From contig JAEZLX010000118.1 of the NCBI GenBank assembly GCA_023415035.1, forward strand, positions 1 through 26,460: a DNA stretch of 26,460 nt, read 5' to 3'. Positions 1 to 6,564 of this stretch are shown one piece after another (position 1 is the first letter of the stretch; every line of letters begins with the position of its first letter). Origin of the DNA: Pseudomonadota bacterium (lineage in GTDB: Bacteria > Pseudomonadota > Gammaproteobacteria > Burkholderiales > Burkholderiaceae_C). The translations under genes were made by a program, and so were the position numbers. Below the pieces are notes generated by a model. The model was not told the origin of the DNA. It did not search any database and saw nothing but the letters and a program-made list of their open reading frames with translations.

Positions 1-264
1 GGCCAGGATGGTGCGTTCCTTGTGGTGCACGCCCCAGCGCGCGTCTGGTGCATCGTCGCCCGTTAGCACGGCCTTCACGCCCGGCAGCGCCTTTGCCGCC
101 GACGTGTCGATCGACACGATGCGCGCATGCGGGTAGGGGCTGCGGAGCACCCGCCCATGGAGCATGCCGGGAAACTTCACGTCTCCCGCGTATTCGGCGC
201 GGCCCATCACCTTGGCGCGCGCCGACAGTTGGGGCACGTTCGTGCCCAAGCTAGATGCAGTCAT
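1..264 (-). CDS. Xanthine dehydrogenase/CO dehydrogenase-type molybdopterin-binding large subunit, N-terminal fragment
   Basis: Only the first 88 codons are inside the window; the gene continues past the left edge. The visible protein has the typical start of the large subunit of molybdenum hydroxylases (xanthine dehydrogenase, aldehyde oxidase, CoxL family): an A-x-V-x-G-x-A-x-Y-x-GD block at about residues 17-28, then PGMLHGRVLRSPYPHARI at about 31-48 and LPGVKAVLTGDD at about 60-71. This is the small a/b-hammerhead domain that precedes the molybdenum-cofactor domain. The ATG follows a weak purine-rich AAGAAAAGAT. It starts 9 nt after the stop of the Bug gene on the same strand, so the two are probably co-transcribed. 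The MocA/MobA-like gene at 1971-2522 could supply its cofactor. The family is fairly certain. The substrate (N-heterocycle, aldehyde or CO-like) and any 2Fe-2S and FAD subunits are outside the window. Confidence 0.85.
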   Translation of the reverse strand, partial: MTASSLGTNVPQLSARAKVMGRAEYAGDVKFPGMLHGRVLRSPYPHARIVSIDTSAAKALPGVKAVLTGDDAPDARWGVHHKERTILA

Positions 265-273
265 ATCTTTTCT

Positions 274-1257
274 TCAGTCTGCGCGGATCCCCAGTTCCTT
301 GATGAGCTTGCCCATGACCTCGTACTCCTCGGCATTGGTCTTGCGCAGCACATCGGGCGAACCACCGGCGGGGAGGGCACCGAAGGTCGCCATCTTCTTC
401 ACCACGTCGGGCATCTTCACGATTTCGTTCAGGTGCTCGTTGAGCAGCTTCACCACCTCGGCAGGCGTGCCCTTGGGCGCGAAGAAGCCGTTCCAGGAGC
501 CAACCACCACGTCCTTGTAGCCCTGCTTTAAAATAGTCTTCACGCCAGGCGCCAGCGCCGTGCGCTCCGACTCGGAAACGGCCACCGCCTTGAGCTTGCC
601 TTCGGCGATGTACTGGGTCACGGGGCCCAGCGTCACCCAGGCCGTATCCACGTGGCCACCCACCACGTCCGTCACCGACGGACCCACGCCGCGGTAGGCC
701 ACGTGCGTGGCGCTCACGCCGGCAGCGCGGTTGAGCCATTCGGCGGCCACGTGCATGGGCGAGCCTGCACCGGGGCTGGCGTAGGTCACGCTCTTGCCAC
801 TCTTGAGCTTGCCCACCATGTCGGCGACGTTGTTGATGCCGGCAGAGGGATGGGCCACCAGCACCAGCGGCTGCGTCGCCGTCTTGATCACCGGCTCGAA
901 GCCGTTGAGCACGTCGTAGGTATTGCCCGCCGACAGCTTCAGCACGAAGGGTGCCGTCGTGAACGGGTTCGGCGTGAACAGCAGGGTATAGCCGTCGGGC
1001 TTGGCCTTGCCCACATAGGCATTGCCCACCGTGCCGCCGGCGCCGGGGCGGTTGTCGATCACCACGGGCTTTTTCAGGCGTTCGGACAGCTTCTCGGCAA
1101 AGGTCCGGGCCATGGCGTCGGTATCACCACCAGGCGGATAGGCCACCACCACCGTGATGGGCTTGGACGGATAGGCATCGGCCAGGGCATGACCCGTGGC
1201 CATCAGGGCCGCGGCCATGAGAGGGGCCACCACCAAGGTACGACGAACTGCTTTCAT
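274..1257 (-). CDS. Bug/TctC-family tripartite tricarboxylate transporter substrate-binding protein
   Basis: The 327-residue protein is of normal length for a Bug periplasmic binding protein. It starts with a Sec signal peptide (MKAVRRTLVV, a hydrophobic stretch, then ALADA before YPSKPITVVV). The Bug hallmarks follow: VAYPPGGDTDAMAR near the mature N-terminus, VIDNRPGAGGTVG, ADGYTLL-like KPDGYTLLFT, YASPGAGSPMHVAAEW and HVAYRGVGP. The chosen ATG has AGGAG about 10 nt upstream; the reading frame is open for 27 more codons, but those lack a ribosome site and would bury the signal peptide. The family binds carboxylates, often aromatic acids, in the periplasm. No tctA or tctB membrane gene is present, so it may use a transporter encoded elsewhere or act in sensing. 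It is transcribed toward the molybdenum hydroxylase gene and away from marR, with the twin palindromes in the shared upstream region, so control by the MarR protein is likely. Confidence 0.93.
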   Translation of the reverse strand: MKAVRRTLVVAPLMAAALMATGHALADAYPSKPITVVVAYPPGGDTDAMARTFAEKLSERLKKPVVIDNRPGAGGTVGNAYVGKAKPDGYTLLFTPNPFTTAPFVLKLSAGNTYDVLNGFEPVIKTATQPLVLVAHPSAGINNVADMVGKLKSGKSVTYASPGAGSPMHVAAEWLNRAAGVSATHVAYRGVGPSVTDVVGGHVDTAWVTLGPVTQYIAEGKLKAVAVSESERTALAPGVKTILKQGYKDVVVGSWNGFFAPKGTPAEVVKLLNEHLNEIVKMPDVVKKMATFGALPAGGSPDVLRKTNAEEYEVMGKLIKELGIRAD

Positions 1258-1369
1258 CTTCACTGCACTCCTGTTTTCGGGACTGGACATCGCGAGGCAT
1301 GCATCCCACGCCGGTTCACGATTGAAACAACGATTCATAAGGGAAGCGTGATCATGCTAACGAGCTTGT

Positions 1370-1385
1370 TGTTGACCAATCAACA
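1370..1385. promoter_or_regulatory. Palindromic operator copy 1 (TGTTGA-4-TCAACA)
   Basis: A perfect 6-bp inverted repeat with a 4-bp spacer (CCAA). The surrounding TTGTTGACCAATCAACAG is identical to copy 2. It lies in the divergent region between the Bug gene and marR, the usual place for a MarR operator. On the minus strand, TTGGTC inside this site sits 17 bp before CATGAT, a possible weak promoter for the Bug gene that a bound repressor would block. Confidence 0.7.
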
Positions 1386-1420
1386 GGGTATGTCCTGATC
1401 TTAACCTCTTGACAACCTTT

Positions 1421-1436
1421 TGTTGACCAATCAACA
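1421..1436. promoter_or_regulatory. Palindromic operator copy 2 (TGTTGA-4-TCAACA)
   Basis: The second perfect copy of the palindrome, including the same 4-bp spacer. Its centre is 51 bp from the centre of copy 1, close to five helical turns, so both sites would lie on the same face of the DNA. It lies about 48-63 bp before the proposed marR start. The conserved asymmetric spacer suggests that the sites were duplicated or are under selection. Confidence 0.7.
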
Positions 1437-1471
1437 GCAAAAATCTGGCAAGCAATCGCCGTGCCTGAATG

Positions 1472-1477
1472 CACAAT
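1472..1477 (+). promoter_or_regulatory. Possible -10 element (CACAAT) for leaderless marR mRNA
   Basis: The hexamer CACAAT ends exactly 6 nt before the ATG at 1484, so transcription would begin at the A of the start codon. No Shine-Dalgarno sequence precedes either of the possible ATGs (1469, 1484). Three other genes in the window show the same spacing. No clear -35 box is visible. Confidence 0.35.
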
Positions 1478-1483
1478 CGGGCC

Positions 1484-1999
1484 ATGAAAAAAATGGAAGA
1501 CGAACGCAGCCCCCCCCTCCAGGAACAGAACCCTTGGGAACACGTTTCACCGGACGGCCAGAACCTGCAGGTGGAGGACTTCATCACGGTGCTCTTCAGC
1601 CACGTCAGCAACGAGCTGCGGCGCAAGGTCACCGTGCCCTACGCCACCCGGCACGGTCTCACGGTGCCCGAATGGCGCATCCTGTGCCTGATCGGCCAGG
1701 CCCGCAGCCTGCCCTTCACCGAACTGGTGGTCCAGTCCACGTCCGACAAGGCCCTGGTCAGCCGCACCCTCAAGACCTTGGTGGAACGCGGCCTGGTACG
1801 CACCGAAACGGTGGGAGCCAACTGGCGCCAGGGCGTGATCTGCCACACCACGCCCGCCGGCCAGCGGATGTACAAGAAGGTGATGCCTGAAGCACGTCGG
1901 GCCCAGGCCCAGATGATTCTGGCGCTGGACCCTGAGGAGCGGCGCGTCATGCACCGCGCGCTGCTGCGCCTCAGCGCCCTTTGCGCAGCGCCCGACTGA
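1484..1999 (+). CDS. MarR-family transcriptional regulator
   Basis: The 171-residue product has the MarR winged-helix fold: an N-terminal dimerisation helix (about residues 20-50), the wHTH with PEWRILCLIGQA, a recognition helix in STSDKALVSRTLKTLVERGLV, and a b-wing ending at TPAGQRMYKKV. MarR proteins are dimers that usually repress catabolic or efflux genes and release DNA when they bind a phenolic or other aromatic ligand. It is divergent from the Bug gene, with two identical palindromes between them that are probable autoregulatory operators. It sits inside an otherwise minus-strand catabolic cluster, so it may control the Bug and molybdenum hydroxylase genes. Its last 29 bp overlap the 3' end of the convergent nucleotidyltransferase gene. 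The start is uncertain: ATGs at 1469, 1484 and 1493 are all in frame. I chose 1484 because of the -10-like hexamer immediately before it. Confidence 0.92.
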   Translation: MKKMEDERSPPLQEQNPWEHVSPDGQNLQVEDFITVLFSHVSNELRRKVTVPYATRHGLTVPEWRILCLIGQARSLPFTELVVQSTSDKALVSRTLKTLVERGLVRTETVGANWRQGVICHTTPAGQRMYKKVMPEARRAQAQMILALDPEERRVMHRALLRLSALCAAPD

Positions 2000-2522
2000 G
2001 TTCGGCCAGCGCCTCCAGATCCGAGGGCGTGTCGATGTCCATCACGCAGCCCGGGTCGTCCACAGGCACGGGCATGCAGCCTGCTTCGCGCAGCAGTGGT
2101 GCCGCGCCCTGTTCGCCCGTCAGGGCCAGCAGGCGCTCGCGCCAGGCAGCCGGGAAACGCACCGGATGGCCCAGCCGGTCCTGCCAGCAGGCACGTGCCG
2201 GCTGCTCCAGGGGGACAGCCTCGGCGACGCGGCGCAGCGTCGCAGGTTGAATCAGGGGGAGATCGGCCGGCAGCACGAGCCAGCCGTCGGCATCGGCGGT
2301 GGCACGCACCGCCGCGGCGATCGCGTCGCCCATGCCTTCATGGGGACCGCGTTCGATATGCCAGCGCAAGCCGCTTTGCGCCACGCTGTCCTGCACATGC
2401 GCCAGCACCGGCTTGCCCTCGAGCAGTGCATCAAGCTTGTGCGTGGTGCCACCCGCCGCACGAAAACGCCGGCCGGCACCGGCGGCCAAGATCAGGACGC
2501 AGGGGCCGGCCGGCGCGGTCAT
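1971..2522 (-). CDS. MocA/MobA-like molybdenum cofactor nucleotidyltransferase
   Basis: This 183-residue protein is a small GT-A-type nucleotidyltransferase. It has the N-terminal nucleotide-binding loop LILAAGAGRRF followed by KLDALLEGKPVL, then a metal-binding LPADLPLI segment at about residues 83-90, a conserved GHPVRFP block near 117-123, and MDIDTPSDL close to the end. This is the pattern of MocA and MobA proteins, which attach CMP or GMP to molybdopterin; xanthine-dehydrogenase-family enzymes use one or the other form. It is somewhat shorter than typical MocA. It begins 10 bp after the reductase stop, with GAGG upstream, so it appears to be the last gene of the dioxygenase operon. A role in cofactor supply for the molybdenum hydroxylase at the left edge is an inference from proximity. 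CTP versus GTP use cannot be decided here. Confidence 0.8.
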   Translation of the reverse strand: MTAPAGPCVLILAAGAGRRFRAAGGTTHKLDALLEGKPVLAHVQDSVAQSGLRWHIERGPHEGMGDAIAAAVRATADADGWLVLPADLPLIQPATLRRVAEAVPLEQPARACWQDRLGHPVRFPAAWRERLLALTGEQGAAPLLREAGCMPVPVDDPGCVMDIDTPSDLEALAELSRALRKGR

Positions 2523-2532
2523 GGCAAGAACC

Positions 2533-3498
2533 TCAGATGTCGAGCACCAGGCGGCCGCTCTTGCAACCGGAGACGCACACCATCATCACGTTGTTCTTGG
2601 CACGCTCGGCCGCTGTCAGCACCGAATCGCGGTGATCCGGCTCGCCCTCCAGCACGCGCGTCTCGCACGAGCCGCAGATGCCTTCCTCGCAGCTGAAGGC
2701 CACATCGGCCTTGATGTCGATCAGGCACTGGTGCAGCGACTTCTCGGGCGTGACCTCGAAGGTCTTGCCGCTACGGCGCAGCTCGACCGTGTAGGTCTGG
2801 CGGGCATCGGCGGACGCCGCCACCTCGACCGCCGCGAAGCGTTCGATGTGGGCGTTGACGTGACCCAGATCCGCGCATTCCTTCTCGAAGGCGTCGAGCA
2901 TGATGGTCGGGCCGCACGCATAGTAGTGCTCGCCGGCGGCCGGCTGGCGGCGAGCCAGCAGCGCGCGCAGGTCCGGCGGGCCACCTCTTTCGTCGTCGAA
3001 GTGCCACGTCACGGGCACACCCAGCGCCTCGATCTCCGCCACGAAGGCCGCGCTCATGCGCGAACGCGCAAAGTACATGAACTCGAAGCTCTTGCCGATG
3101 GCCTTCAGGCGGCGCGCCATGCACAGCATGGGCGTAACGCCGATGCCGCCAGCCACCAGCACCGAGTGCGTGGCGTCCTCGTGCAGCGGAAAGTTGTTGC
3201 GCGGGGCGCTGATCGTCAGTCGCGTGCCCACGCGCAGCTGCTCGTGCACACAGCGCGATCCGCCACGGCTGGCCCGGTCCTTGAGCACGCCCACCACATA
3301 ACGGTGGTTTTCCGTGCAGTCGTTGAACAGCGAATAGCTGCGGATCATGCCATTGGGCAGGTGCAGGTCGATGTGCGACCCCGCCTCGAAGGCCGGGAAT
3401 GTCCCGCCGTCGACGGGCCTGAGCTCGACGCTGATGATCTCGTCGGCTTCATGGCGCAGTGTGTGGACCCAGGCTTGCAAGGTGGGGGCATTGCTCAT
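2533..3498 (-). CDS. Phthalate dioxygenase reductase-type oxidoreductase (FMN, NAD, 2Fe-2S)
   Basis: The 321-residue protein has the complete three-domain layout of the phthalate dioxygenase reductase/VanB family: an FMN-binding barrel with RSYSL at 53-57, a NAD-binding domain with GGIGVTPM at 117-124 and CGP at 195-197, and a C-terminal plant-type ferredoxin with Cys270, Cys275, Cys278 (CEEGICGSC) and Cys308. It moves electrons from NADH through FMN to the iron-sulfur cluster and on to a terminal oxygenase. It starts 40 bp after the Rieske alpha-subunit gene on the same strand, so that oxygenase is the likely partner. The Shine-Dalgarno is weak (GGGTCAAGACG). The two-component architecture (no separate ferredoxin) matches phthalate-, vanillate- and 2-oxoquinoline-type systems. 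The same module recurs as the C-terminal half of the P450 at 18763-21114. Confidence 0.95.
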   Translation of the reverse strand: MSNAPTLQAWVHTLRHEADEIISVELRPVDGGTFPAFEAGSHIDLHLPNGMIRSYSLFNDCTENHRYVVGVLKDRASRGGSRCVHEQLRVGTRLTISAPRNNFPLHEDATHSVLVAGGIGVTPMLCMARRLKAIGKSFEFMYFARSRMSAAFVAEIEALGVPVTWHFDDERGGPPDLRALLARRQPAAGEHYYACGPTIMLDAFEKECADLGHVNAHIERFAAVEVAASADARQTYTVELRRSGKTFEVTPEKSLHQCLIDIKADVAFSCEEGICGSCETRVLEGEPDHRDSVLTAAERAKNNVMMVCVSGCKSGRLVLDI

Positions 3499-3538
3499 CG
3501 TCTTGACCCGTAAATGGTTGATCGTGCCTCACCCGGCC

Positions 3539-4573
3539 TCAGGCGGCGGACTGCTGCTCCAGCTGCTTGGCCGCCAGGCCGCGCAGGTGACGGCGCAGAC
3601 GCACCAGGCCCATGTCGTGCTGGTACAGGTGCTCGCGCTTGTTGGCGTCCGGCTCCATGTTCTCGACGGCCATGCGATCCTGCTCCAGCACGTGCCAGTG
3701 GCGCTCTTCCAGACGGTTCTTGTACAGGAAGCGCCAGGTGTCGCGCTGCCAGTCGCTGACCTTGCGGCAGCGCCAGTGGAACACACCCGAGGCACGGTTG
3801 CTGATGGGCGTGTAGCTGCCGATGATGGTGAAGTTGCCGCCGGGGCCGCCGGTCTTCGGATACGGGATCTCCAGGCGCATGACGTGGATGCCCATGTCCA
3901 TCCATTCGGTCCAGTCGAAGTTCACGCCGCGCTGGCCCTTCTTCTCGAACGCGAAGCCGTTCTCGAGGTCGCGGATCTGGAACTCGGCGGTCATGTCGCC
4001 TTCGCTCATCGAGTGCGACTGCTTGTGCAGGTACGCGCCGTGCATCGGGTCCATGACGTTGTCGATCACGTAGCGGTAGTCGCAGCCCCACTCCGTGTAG
4101 CACAGGAACGAGGACCACTCGGGCGAGGTCAGCTCCTCGGGCAGCTGCAGCGCCGGTGCCTCATCCAGCGCTGGGTTGCTCGCGTTGTAGACGAAGATAG
4201 CGCCGTTGGACTCGGCGGTGTGGAAGCTGCGGGTCGGGCGCGAGCCTTCGAGCTTGCAGCCGGGGCTGCCGGGCACGCGCATCACGGTGCCGTCACAACG
4301 AACCTCGACGCCATGGTAGGGGCAGGCGATGCGGTCGCCCAGGGTCACGCCCAGCGACAGCGGCGCGCCGCGGTGGGGGCAGTGGTCTTCCAGCGCGTGC
4401 ACCTTGCCGGCCGCATCGCGCCACAGCACGATCTTGTAGCCCAGGCGGCGCAGCGAGATGGGGTTTTCCTTCACGAAGCTCGACGGGCAGACGGGGAACC
4501 AGAGGTCCTTCAGACCCACCTCCAGCGCGGCATCGATCGGGTCGAGCTGGACATTGACGACAGCGGTGTTCAT
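3539..4573 (-). CDS. Rieske aromatic ring-hydroxylating oxygenase, alpha subunit
   Basis: The 344-residue protein carries a Rieske 2Fe-2S centre with Cys65, His67, Cys84 and His87 (CPHRG, 16 residues, CPYHG). The catalytic domain has the mononuclear iron motif DNVMDPMHGAYLH, with Asp175 as the likely electron-bridging residue and His178 and His183 as ligands; Asp299 in LEQDR is the likely third ligand. The single-subunit style resembles the phthalate dioxygenase/VanA group, which uses an alpha-only oxygenase with a reductase such as the next gene. The reaction would be O2- and NADH-dependent hydroxylation or demethylation of an aromatic or heteroaromatic substrate in the cytoplasm. AGGAG precedes the ATG. 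It follows the 74-residue gene by 23 bp. The actual substrate is not predictable; a 2-oxo-N-heterocycle is one possibility, given the nearby molybdenum hydroxylase. Confidence 0.95.
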   Translation of the reverse strand: MNTAVVNVQLDPIDAALEVGLKDLWFPVCPSSFVKENPISLRRLGYKIVLWRDAAGKVHALEDHCPHRGAPLSLGVTLGDRIACPYHGVEVRCDGTVMRVPGSPGCKLEGSRPTRSFHTAESNGAIFVYNASNPALDEAPALQLPEELTSPEWSSFLCYTEWGCDYRYVIDNVMDPMHGAYLHKQSHSMSEGDMTAEFQIRDLENGFAFEKKGQRGVNFDWTEWMDMGIHVMRLEIPYPKTGGPGGNFTIIGSYTPISNRASGVFHWRCRKVSDWQRDTWRFLYKNRLEERHWHVLEQDRMAVENMEPDANKREHLYQHDMGLVRLRRHLRGLAAKQLEQQSAA

Positions 4574-4596
4574 CGTGGTGTACTCCTGTGGTGGTT

Positions 4597-4821
4597 TCAG
4601 GCGCCCAGGCGGGCCATTTCCTGACGGTAGCTTTCTTCGGTCCAGGGCTGGCCGTTGGGGCCTGCCGGGCCGGCCATGTTCAGGTAGGCCACCAGGCCCG
4701 CCAGGTCATGGATGCCTTGCGCGAAAGCGCGCTCGATCGAGTCGCCCAGCAGGTTCTCGTACGTCGTGGGCGGCGCACTGCGGTTCTGATGGGTTTCGTT
4801 GTAGAGATCCTGGGTACGCAT
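4597..4821 (-). CDS. Small recombinase-HTH-like protein in the dioxygenase operon
   Basis: This 74-residue protein has a strong GAGGAG site before its ATG and lies in the operon between the VOC and Rieske genes, so it is very probably expressed. Residues about 30-72 (AFAQGIHDLAGLVAYLNMAG, then a GPNGQPWTEESYRQEMARLG block) resemble the helical segment of the large serine recombinase domain, in which an L-N-x2-G, G-x2-W pattern precedes a final helix. There is no catalytic serine-recombinase domain and no sign of truncation, since it has its own start and ribosome site. I recall similar short proteins annotated as recombinase-like HTH domain proteins beside Rieske oxygenases, but could not check this. 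Its role is unknown. A small regulator or an accessory to the oxygenase are both possible. Confidence 0.8.
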   Translation of the reverse strand: MRTQDLYNETHQNRSAPPTTYENLLGDSIERAFAQGIHDLAGLVAYLNMAGPAGPNGQPWTEESYRQEMARLGA

Positions 4822-4878
4822 GGGTAACTCCTCGGGTATGTCGGTAAGGGGCTCGAAACGGGCGGGCCTCTGGCGGCC

Positions 4879-5844
4879 TCAGCCCTTGGGCTTGTCGGTC
4901 ATGAAGCGGCCGCTGGGCGCTTCGGCGTTGACCTGGCGACGCGTGTTGCCGTCGATGCCACCCTTGATCGCCCACTCGGCGAACACGGTCGGGCCCGGCG
5001 TGAACTCGCGCGGAATCCAGTCGGCGGTGAGCTCGTCCTCGTCGGTGTAGTACTCGACCAGGGCACCGGCCGGGCTCTCGAAGTACCAGAACATGGCCGA
5101 CGAGATCGGGTGACGGCCCGGGCCCAGCTCGGTCTTCCAGCCCTGGCGCGACATGTGCATGCCGCCGCCCACCACCTCGTGCAGGTCGCGCACCGTGAAG
5201 GCCACATGGTTCAGGCCCTTGCGCGCCTGCGGCGGCTGCAGCAGGAACAGGTCGTGGTGGCCGCCCTCGGGCGCGCAGCGCATGAAGTGGCCGCGCTCCG
5301 GGTAACGGTCGGAGATCACGAAGCCCAGCTTGTTCTCGTAGAAACGGGTCACCGCGGCCAGGTCCTCGACGAAGAACACCACGTGGCCCACCTCGACCGG
5401 CGTGGCGCGCTCATAGGCGGGTGCCGGGCTGTTGACGCGGCGGCGCTCGCTCCAGGTGTTGGTCACTGCCGAAGACAGCTCCACCGGGCGCTTGCGCGTG
5501 ACCTGCACGCGCACGGCCAGGCCGTTGGGGTCGGTGCAGCCGACGCGCAGGCCGTCATCGACGAAGCCCGGCTCGTCCTTCAGGCTGGCGCGCAGCTCGT
5601 CCAGCTCGGCGGCCGTGCCCACGGCCCAGACCACCTCGCGCAGGGTCGGGTCGGGCTCCACGCCCGCCGGCAGGCCCGGCTTGTCGCTGTGCGCCACGAT
5701 CACGCGGCAGCCATTGAGCGACTCGAACACCAGTTGCTGCGGCTCCTCGGCCACCAGCGTCAGCCCCCAGTCCGTGAAGAACCGGCGGCACGTTTGCAGA
5801 TCGGCAGCGCCGAACGTGACTTCGTCAATACCTTGAATTGTCAT
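4879..5844 (-). CDS. Two-domain VOC (extradiol-type) dioxygenase
   Basis: The 321-residue protein contains two vicinal-oxygen-chelate modules. The N-terminal one (about 5-117) has lost the metal ligands (EVTF where a ligand His is expected). The C-terminal one (about 150-272) keeps a complete 2-His-1-Glu set: His154 in VGHVVF, His213 in LNHVAF and Glu264 in VEYYTDED. This asymmetry is normal for extradiol ring-cleavage dioxygenases such as 2,3-dihydroxybiphenyl 1,2-dioxygenase and catechol 2,3-dioxygenase, which use Fe(II) or Mn(II) to open catecholic rings. I chose the ATG at 5842-5844, which has AGGAG upstream and overlaps the cupin stop as ATGA, so translation is probably coupled. The frame is open further upstream, but that part lies within the cupin gene. 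Ring cleavage after the Rieske step is a reasonable inference; other VOC chemistries cannot be excluded. Confidence 0.9.
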   Translation of the reverse strand: MTIQGIDEVTFGAADLQTCRRFFTDWGLTLVAEEPQQLVFESLNGCRVIVAHSDKPGLPAGVEPDPTLREVVWAVGTAAELDELRASLKDEPGFVDDGLRVGCTDPNGLAVRVQVTRKRPVELSSAVTNTWSERRRVNSPAPAYERATPVEVGHVVFFVEDLAAVTRFYENKLGFVISDRYPERGHFMRCAPEGGHHDLFLLQPPQARKGLNHVAFTVRDLHEVVGGGMHMSRQGWKTELGPGRHPISSAMFWYFESPAGALVEYYTDEDELTADWIPREFTPGPTVFAEWAIKGGIDGNTRRQVNAEAPSGRFMTDKPKG

Positions 5845-6401
5845 GATGCAGAAGACTCCTGCCCCTTGTCGCGCTTGACCTTGGACAGCGGGTGGGTGGG
5901 CGGATAGGTCGGGATCACCGGCTTGGGGCTGCCCACGATCACGCACATCAGGGCTTCCTCGTCCCCGATGTTGACCACGCCGCGGTACACACCGACGGGC
6001 CAGGAAACCAGGTCACGCTCGCCGGCTTCCATCTCCCAGGTCTCGCCATTGAGTTCGGCGATCAGCTTGACGCGTCCGCGCAGGACGAAAAACACCTCCT
6101 CGACATCGGTGTGGATGTGCAGAGGACCTTCGGCGCCGACGGGCAGGATCATGGTCGAGAACGTGAAGTGCTCGGCCGGCACCGTGTTGGCATCACTGGC
6201 CACGCCGGTGGCGCCAGTGCCAATGTAGCGCATTTGCGCGCGACGGTACTTCGGATCGAAATCAGCCTGGAACTTCAGGGCATCCCAGTCGTAACGACGG
6301 GTGGCGCGGGTGGCCACTCGGGTCTTCATCCATTCCGCCAGGCTCATGCCGGCGGGCGGCTGATAGGTCACGGGTTCGGACGAGGATGAGGCAGACACCA
6401 T
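5841..6401 (-). CDS. Cupin-domain protein, first gene of the dioxygenase operon
   Basis: The 186-residue protein has a single cupin barrel. Motif 1 is clear: GPLHIHTDVEEVFFVLRGRV, with His95, His97 and a Glu at 101/102 as metal ligands. In motif 2 (WPVGVYRGVVNIG) the position normally held by the fourth ligand His is Arg140. The ATG has AAGGAG upstream, and the stop overlaps the VOC start (ATGA). Being first in the operon and translationally coupled to a ring-cleavage-type enzyme suggests a catalytic or chaperone-like role on the same substrate. Single-domain cupins range from dioxygenases and isomerases to ligand sensors, so no reaction is assigned. The N-terminal 50 residues (LAEWMKTRVATRATRRYDWD) are outside the barrel and charged. 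Confidence 0.88.
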   Translation of the reverse strand: MVSASSSSEPVTYQPPAGMSLAEWMKTRVATRATRRYDWDALKFQADFDPKYRRAQMRYIGTGATGVASDANTVPAEHFTFSTMILPVGAEGPLHIHTDVEEVFFVLRGRVKLIAELNGETWEMEAGERDLVSWPVGVYRGVVNIGDEEALMCVIVGSPKPVIPTYPPTHPLSKVKRDKGQESSAS

Positions 6402-6433
6402 TTCCAGACTCCTTCGGTTTTACTGATAAAATT

Positions 6434-6453
6434 TCGTTTCTCTATTGAAACGA
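6434..6453. promoter_or_regulatory. Inverted repeat operator at the cupin operon start site (TCGTTTC-6-GAAACGA)
   Basis: Perfect 7-bp arms with a 6-bp spacer, directly downstream of the predicted -10 of the cupin promoter and centred about on its expected start site. This is the classic position for a repressor operator. It does not match the MarR palindromes at 1370 and 1421 or the IclR-associated sites at 21152, so its regulator is not evident. Confidence 0.65.
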
Positions 6454-6479
6454 TCATAGTGTAATCTTGGGCCTGTCAA
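6453..6479 (-). promoter_or_regulatory. Predicted sigma70 promoter of the cupin-VOC-Rieske operon
   Basis: On the minus strand a perfect TTGACA (6474-6479) precedes TATGAT (6453-6458). The spacer is short, at 15 bp. The expected start near 6446 leaves a leader of about 45 nt before the cupin ATG. The surrounding 60 bp are much more AT-rich than the rest of the window. Confidence 0.6.
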
Positions 6480-6564
6480 GGGGTCAAGAAAAGTCCGAGT
6501 GATTTACTCCGCATAGGCGTGCGGACAGGACAGCCGCGCGGCGTGCGCGGCGGCGGCAACGCCC

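Noticed and set aside
4597..4821. Recombinase remnant marking a mobile element
   Set aside because: There is no catalytic domain, no terminal repeats and no attachment-site duplication; the gene has its own ribosome site and fits an operon, so it was kept as a functional small gene.
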